NCBI GenBank assembly: GCA_023386675.1
Contig: JAEWJG010000145.1
Coordinates: forward strand, 1 to 16,130
From: Actinomycetes bacterium
Lineage (GTDB): Bacteria > Actinomycetota > Actinomycetes > Actinomycetales > Microbacteriaceae
Reading direction: 5' to 3'
DNA length: 16,130 nucleotides
Positions 12,974 through 16,130 of this stretch are shown piece after piece (positions within the stretch are counted from its first letter, which is position 1; each line of letters begins with the position of its first letter). Position numbers and translations under genes: made by a program. The notes under the pieces were generated by a model. It had not been told where the DNA came from. It saw only the letters and a program-made list of their open reading frames with translations, and did not search any database.

Positions 12974-14363
12974 TCGAGAGGACGTCGAGCGCGGTGTCCA
13001 GCTGCTCGAGGGTGACCTCGCCGCGGTCGACGAAGCCGAGGTCGATGACGGCCTCGCGCACGGTCATGCCCTTGGCGACGGCGTGCTTGGCGACCTTGGC
13101 GGCGGCCTCGTAGCCGATCACGCGGTTGAGCGGCGTCACGATCGACGGGCTCGACTCGGCGAACGCGCGGGCGCGGTCGAGGTTGGCCTCGAGGCCGCGG
13201 ATCGTCTTGTCGGCGAGCACGCGGCTGGCCTGGGTGAGCAGGCGGATCGACTCCAGCAGAGCAGTGCCCATGACCGGGATGGCGACGTTCAGCTCGAACA
13301 GGCCCGACGCACCGCTCCAGGCGATCGTCGCGTCGTTGCCGATCACGCGCGAGGCGACCATGAGGACCGCCTCCGGGATGACCGGGTTGACCTTGCCCGG
13401 CATGATCGACGAACCCGGCTGGAGGTCCGGGATGTGCAGCTCGCCGAGGCCGGTGTTCGGGCCGGAGCCCATCCAGCGGAGGTCGTTCGAGATCTTCGTC
13501 AGCGAGACGGCGATCGTACGCAGCGCGCCGGACGCCTCGACGAGCGCGTCACGGTTGGCCTGCGCCTCGAAGTGGTTGCGTGCCTCGGTGATCGGCAGCT
13601 CGGTCTCCTGCGTCAGCAGCTCGATGACGAGCTGCGGGAAGCCGAGCGGCGTGTTGATGCCCGTGCCGACCGCGGTGCCGCCGAGCGGGACCTCTGCGAC
13701 GCGGGGGAGGGCGGCCAGGATGCGCTCGATGCCGTAGCGGATCTGCGCGGCATACCCGCCGAACTCCTGGCCCAGGGTGACCGGGGTGGCGTCCATGAGG
13801 TGCGTGCGGCCGCTCTTCACGGCCTCCGACCACAGTTCCGCCTTCTCCTCCAGCGCGACCGCGAGGTGGTCGAGCGCCGGGATGAGGTCGTCGGTGAGCG
13901 CGCCGGTGACGGCGATGTGCACCGAGGTCGGGAAGACGTCGTTCGACGACTGCGACGCGTTGACGTGGTCGTTCGGGTGCACCGGACGGCCGAGACGCTG
14001 GGACGCGAGCGTCGCCAGCACCTCGTTCATGTTCATGTTGGACGAGGTGCCGGAACCCGTCTGGTACACGTCGATCGGGAATTCGGCGTCGTGGGCGCCC
14101 GCGGCCACCTCGTCGGCGGCGGAGGCGATGGCGTCGGCGACGTCCTGGTCGAGCACGCCGAGACGCGCGTTGGCGAGGGCGGCCGACTTCTTGATGCGGG
14201 CGAGCGCGGCGATCTGCGCCGGCTCCAGCACCGACCCGGAGATGGGGAAGTTCTCGACGGCGCGCTGCGTCTGCGCGCTGTACAGCGCATCCTTCGGGAC
14301 GCGCACCTCTCCCATCGTGTCGTGCTCGATGCGGTACTCGGCGTCCGCCTGGGTGTCCACCAC
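12957..14363 (-). CDS. fumC: Class II fumarate hydratase
   Basis: Fumarase C, iron-independent, interconverting fumarate and malate in the TCA cycle; 468 residues, the usual length. GSSIMPGKVNP at 317-327 contains catalytic Ser318, and H188 in SGRTHLMDATP is the second catalytic residue; both fall at the same numbers as in E. coli FumC. TGSGTSSNMNMNEV and NDHVNASQSSNDVFP are the other conserved blocks. The first of two adjacent GTG codons (14363) is chosen: AAAGGA lies 9 bases before it, and the frame further upstream to 14597 overlaps the carbonic anhydrase gene. Last gene of the xseA-xseB-DUF4245-carbonic anhydrase-fumC run, 34 bases after carbonic anhydrase, and followed by a strong terminator. 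Confidence 0.97.
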   Translation of the reverse strand: MVDTQADAEYRIEHDTMGEVRVPKDALYSAQTQRAVENFPISGSVLEPAQIAALARIKKSAALANARLGVLDQDVADAIASAADEVAAGAHDAEFPIDVYQTGSGTSSNMNMNEVLATLASQRLGRPVHPNDHVNASQSSNDVFPTSVHIAVTGALTDDLIPALDHLAVALEEKAELWSEAVKSGRTHLMDATPVTLGQEFGGYAAQIRYGIERILAALPRVAEVPLGGTAVGTGINTPLGFPQLVIELLTQETELPITEARNHFEAQANRDALVEASGALRTIAVSLTKISNDLRWMGSGPNTGLGELHIPDLQPGSSIMPGKVNPVIPEAVLMVASRVIGNDATIAWSGASGLFELNVAIPVMGTALLESIRLLTQASRVLADKTIRGLEANLDRARAFAESSPSIVTPLNRVIGYEAAAKVAKHAVAKGMTVREAVIDLGFVDRGEVTLEQLDTALDVLSMTHPG

Positions 14364-14397
14364 GGTGTGTGTTCCTTTCTGTAGACGGAGGTCGATG

Positions 14398-15030
14398 TCA
14401 GTCGCGCATGCCGACGACGACGTCGGGGACGACCCGGCCCTCCGCGAGCCGGTAGTTGGCGCCGACGATCGCGAGAGTGTTCTCGGCGACCGCGGAGGCG
14501 ATGATCTCGGACTGCGCGAGCAGCTCGGAGACGGTGTCGCGCAGGTGCTCGCGCCCGACCTCTCCGGCGTCGACCGCGGCCGGGTCGACCGCGCCATAGC
14601 CGCCGACGCGGTGCACGGCCGGGACGATGGGCGCGATGAGCTGCGCGATGTGCGGCGGGAGCGGGTCGGCGTCCTCCGCCTGCGACGAGATGGCGGCCGC
14701 GACGGCGCCGCAGCTGTCGTGCCCGAGCACCAGGATGAGCGGCACGTGCAGCACCGCGACCGCGTACTCCAGCGACCCGATCACGGAGTCGGAGACGACC
14801 TGCCCGGCGTTGCGCACCACGAAGGCGTCGCCGAGGCCCATGTCGAAGATGATCTCGGCCGCGAGGCGGGAGTCGGCGCAGCCGAAGATCGCCGCGACCG
14901 GCTCCTGGCCCTCCGCGACGGACTCGCGGCGCACCACATCCTGATGCGGGTGCTGCGGCTCGCCCGCGACGAAGCGGGTGTTCCCGTCGAGCATGGCGTT
15001 CCAGACCTTGCCGGGGCGCGTGGTGGGCAC
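14398..15030 (-). CDS. Beta-class carbonic anhydrase
   Basis: A 210-residue zinc enzyme hydrating CO2 to bicarbonate. The zinc-site motifs are plain: C51-A-D53-S-R55 in AAIFGCADSRL and H104-D-S-C107 in LVLGHDSCGAV, giving the Cys2-His set with the Asp-Arg dyad. VVRNAGQVVSDSVIGSLEYA between them is the standard family segment. No signal peptide, so cytoplasmic. The GTG start overlaps the DUF4245 stop by one base (TAGTG), with GGAGG inside the end of that gene, indicating translational coupling. Sitting before fumC, it could supply bicarbonate for carboxylases that replenish the TCA cycle, which is inference. Confidence 0.95.
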   Translation of the reverse strand: MPTTRPGKVWNAMLDGNTRFVAGEPQHPHQDVVRRESVAEGQEPVAAIFGCADSRLAAEIIFDMGLGDAFVVRNAGQVVSDSVIGSLEYAVAVLHVPLILVLGHDSCGAVAAAISSQAEDADPLPPHIAQLIAPIVPAVHRVGGYGAVDPAAVDAGEVGREHLRDTVSELLAQSEIIASAVAENTLAIVGANYRLAEGRVVPDVVVGMRD

Positions 15031-15692
15031 TACTGACCTCCTGGGAGTGAGTGGATCTGGTCGGCCAGCGACGACGCCATCGTCCGGAACTCGGCGTCGT
15101 CCGCCGTGCCGAACAGGATGATGGTGCTGTCGCCGGACGTGGTCGTCAGCGCGTACTCGACGTTGCCGTCGTCCGAGCTGGAGGTGCGGTTGTCGTAGAC
15201 GTCCCAGGTCACGCCGTCGATGTCGCGGGTCCCCTTGATGCGCGACTTGTTCACCTGGTCGGAGACCCAGCTGTCGTTCGCCTTGAAGCCCTGCGACATC
15301 CCGATGAACTGCTGCTTCGGCGTCACGAACCCGACGTACCAGGAGTCGACGCCGTCGGACGTCTTGGTCTTCAGCTCGGCGTTGTTGGACTTCCAGCCGG
15401 AGGGGAGCTTCGGCACCAGGAGCGCGTCGGGCTCACTGCCCTGCGCCTGCTGGGCGACGGTCGGGTAGTCGACGGCGGGCTTGGTGGCGGAGGGATTGCC
15501 GCGCGGCACGATCAGCACGATCACAGCCACCAGGACCAGGGTCGCGAGCAACGAGTAGACGAGGTTGTTGATCGTCTGCCGGTTGCGATGGTTCGCCGAG
15601 TTCTCGGCCTTGCGGGCGGCGGTCTCCTCCGGAGTCTCGGGGCGACCGAGCTCCGCGACGACCGCCGGCGGCTTGTTGTTGCGGGGGCTCAT
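15030..15692 (-). CDS. DUF4245 domain-containing membrane-anchored protein
   Basis: A 220-residue protein: a hydrophilic charged N-terminus (about 40 residues, ETPEETAARKAEN), one transmembrane helix near 42-63 (LVYSLLATLVLVAVIVLIV), then an extracytoplasmic domain with VDYPTVAQQAQ, LPSGWKSNNAEL, WYVGFVTPKQQFIGMSQGF, DGVTWDVYDNR and a final LFGTADDAEFRTMASSL. This matches DUF4245, an actinobacterial family often found between xseB and fumC genes. Function unknown. The ATG at 15692 overlaps the xseB stop as ATGA; the longer in-frame opening to 15812 would lie within xseB and is rejected. Confidence 0.88.
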   Translation of the reverse strand: MSPRNNKPPAVVAELGRPETPEETAARKAENSANHRNRQTINNLVYSLLATLVLVAVIVLIVPRGNPSATKPAVDYPTVAQQAQGSEPDALLVPKLPSGWKSNNAELKTKTSDGVDSWYVGFVTPKQQFIGMSQGFKANDSWVSDQVNKSRIKGTRDIDGVTWDVYDNRTSSSDDGNVEYALTTTSGDSTIILFGTADDAEFRTMASSLADQIHSLPGGQ

Positions 15693-15946
15693 TCGCCGTC
15701 GAACGCTCCCGAGGTCGCTGCGCCCGCGCCGGCGCGTGCCGCGTCGAGCCGGGCCTTCGCGCCGATCAGCCACTCCTCGCAGTGCCGGGCGAGGGCTTCG
15801 CCCCGCTCCCACAGCGCGATGGACTCCTCGAGCGTGGTGGTGCCCTGCTCGAGCTCCGTCACGACGCGGATCAGCTCGTCGCGCGCCTCTTCGTAGCTGA
15901 GCGTGCCGAGCGGATCCCCGGCCGGGGACGTCTCTGTGGTGGGCAT
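15689..15946 (-). CDS. xseB: Exodeoxyribonuclease VII small subunit
   Basis: An 85-residue XseB, partner of XseA in the enzyme that degrades single-stranded DNA from both ends. The core LSYEEARDELIRVVTELEQGTTTLEESIALWERGEALARHCEEWL is the family helix-turn-helix hairpin with the conserved LE.G..LEESL-like turn. The Ala/Gly-rich tail is variable in the family. Two starts are possible. ATG 15955 lies one base after the xseA stop and would allow re-initiation. ATG 15946 is 7 bases after TAGAAT and would be a leaderless start; I prefer 15946. There is no Shine-Dalgarno before either. Confidence 0.93.
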   Translation of the reverse strand: MPTTETSPAGDPLGTLSYEEARDELIRVVTELEQGTTTLEESIALWERGEALARHCEEWLIGAKARLDAARAGAGAATSGAFDGE

Positions 15947-15953
15947 GGCATCC

Positions 15954-15959
15954 ATTCTA
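15954..15959 (-). promoter_or_regulatory. -10 element TAGAAT of xseB, formed by the xseA stop codon
   Basis: On the minus strand TAGAAT starts with the TAG stop of xseA and ends 7 bases before ATG 15946. It would give the xseB-to-fumC genes a promoter independent of xseA. Confidence 0.5.
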
Positions 15960-16130
15960 TTCGGCGTCGGCTCGGCTCGCGGGCGACGGCAGCGCACTGC
16001 CGGCCGTCGCAGCGAGCGAGCCGCCCGAGACCGTGAGCCGCAGCTCGGAGCCCGACGGCGCCTCCGCCGGGTCGGTCACCACGTGCCCCGCGGCCGTCTG
16101 CACGATCGCGTAGCCGCGGTCGAGGGTGCC
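15957..16130 (-). CDS. xseA: Exodeoxyribonuclease VII large subunit, C-terminal part (gene continues past the window edge)
   Basis: The last 57 codons of xseA, open to the right edge and ending at TAG 15957-15959. The edge-proximal residues GTLDRGYAIVQTAAGHVV match the highly conserved L.RGYAIV motif near the XseA C-terminus, which is followed in the family by a small beta segment (VTDPAEAPSGSELRLTVSGGSL). The Ala/Ser-rich tail is not conserved. The catalytic and OB-fold parts lie outside the window. Immediately followed by xseB. Confidence 0.9.
   Translation of the reverse strand, partial: GTLDRGYAIVQTAAGHVVTDPAEAPSGSELRLTVSGGSLAATAGSALPSPASRADAE

Noticed and set aside
9704..14384. Long frames antisense to the aminotransferase, phoH and fumC (9704-11005, 11220-12629, 12600-14384)
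   Set aside because: Composition is Arg/Asp/His/Ala-rich with no family motif, and each covers a gene with clear catalytic motifs on the opposite strand.
14364..14597. Extended N-terminus of fumC to 14597
   Set aside because: It overlaps the carbonic anhydrase coding region out of frame and reads as a Ser/Arg shadow; AAAGGA supports the start at 14363.
1..16130. tRNA, rRNA, CRISPR, insertion-sequence or attachment-site features
   Set aside because: No cloverleaf with CCA-type end, no rRNA core sequence, no regularly spaced repeats other than the coding minisatellite, and no transposase or integrase motif on either strand.

Overview
The window is a dense, very GC-rich stretch of chromosome from an actinobacterium. 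The gene families, the many GTG starts, the frequent leaderless promoters and an LmbE/DUF4307/greA/hemolysin III/Z-FPP synthase neighbourhood resembling Mycobacterium Rv1080c-Rv1086 all point that way. Codon use and gene content best suit the Microbacteriaceae (Leifsonia-like), but this placement is an inference from memory. I see no rRNA, tRNA, CRISPR, insertion sequence or phage gene. No gene-free stretch exceeds 300 bases; the longest lies between the class-V aminotransferase and phoH (about 208 bases) and appears to hold a structured mRNA leader.

Layout. 59-2634 (+): an AI-2E family membrane protein, then threonine ammonia-lyase (ilvA), each with its own leaderless promoter. 2810-4912 (+): a large secreted protein joining a PIG-L/LmbE deacetylase-like domain to three cell-wall-binding type 2 repeats through a TPDP-repeat linker. 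4931-5732 (-): a tightly coupled set made of a DUF732-like anchored protein, a small membrane protein and, at its 5' end, a 21-codon ORF that looks like the surviving tail of mca (mycothiol S-conjugate amidase). 5815-6835 (+): a DUF4307 membrane protein and greA. 6893-8091: a LysE-family exporter (-) divergent from an Lrp/AsnC regulator (+). 8102-9831: hemolysin III/TrhA (-) divergent from a cis-prenyltransferase (+). 9884-12569 (+): a class-V aminotransferase-fold enzyme and a PIN-PhoH ATPase. 12640-12864 (+): a C-terminal fragment of a MepB-family gene between two large hairpins. 12957-16130 (-): an operon read from the right edge, xseA (partial), xseB, a DUF4245 protein, a beta-carbonic anhydrase and fumC, ending in a strong terminator.

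How the genes fit together. Most are housekeeping: isoleucine synthesis (ilvA), transcript cleavage (greA), isoprenoid carrier supply (cis-prenyltransferase), TCA cycle (fumC), CO2/bicarbonate balance (carbonic anhydrase) and single-strand DNA trimming (exonuclease VII). LysE and its divergent Lrp partner form a likely amino-acid export switch.

The most interesting signals are regulatory or relic-like: the apparent internal deletion of mca that keeps promoter, ribosome binding site and translational coupling; a 111-nt phoH leader with mutually exclusive helices; a hairpin at the predicted first nucleotide of the greA mRNA; a constant 6-7 base spacing from -10 hexamer to start codon at seven genes; and the MepB relic with a 14-bp tandem duplication across the fumC stop codon.
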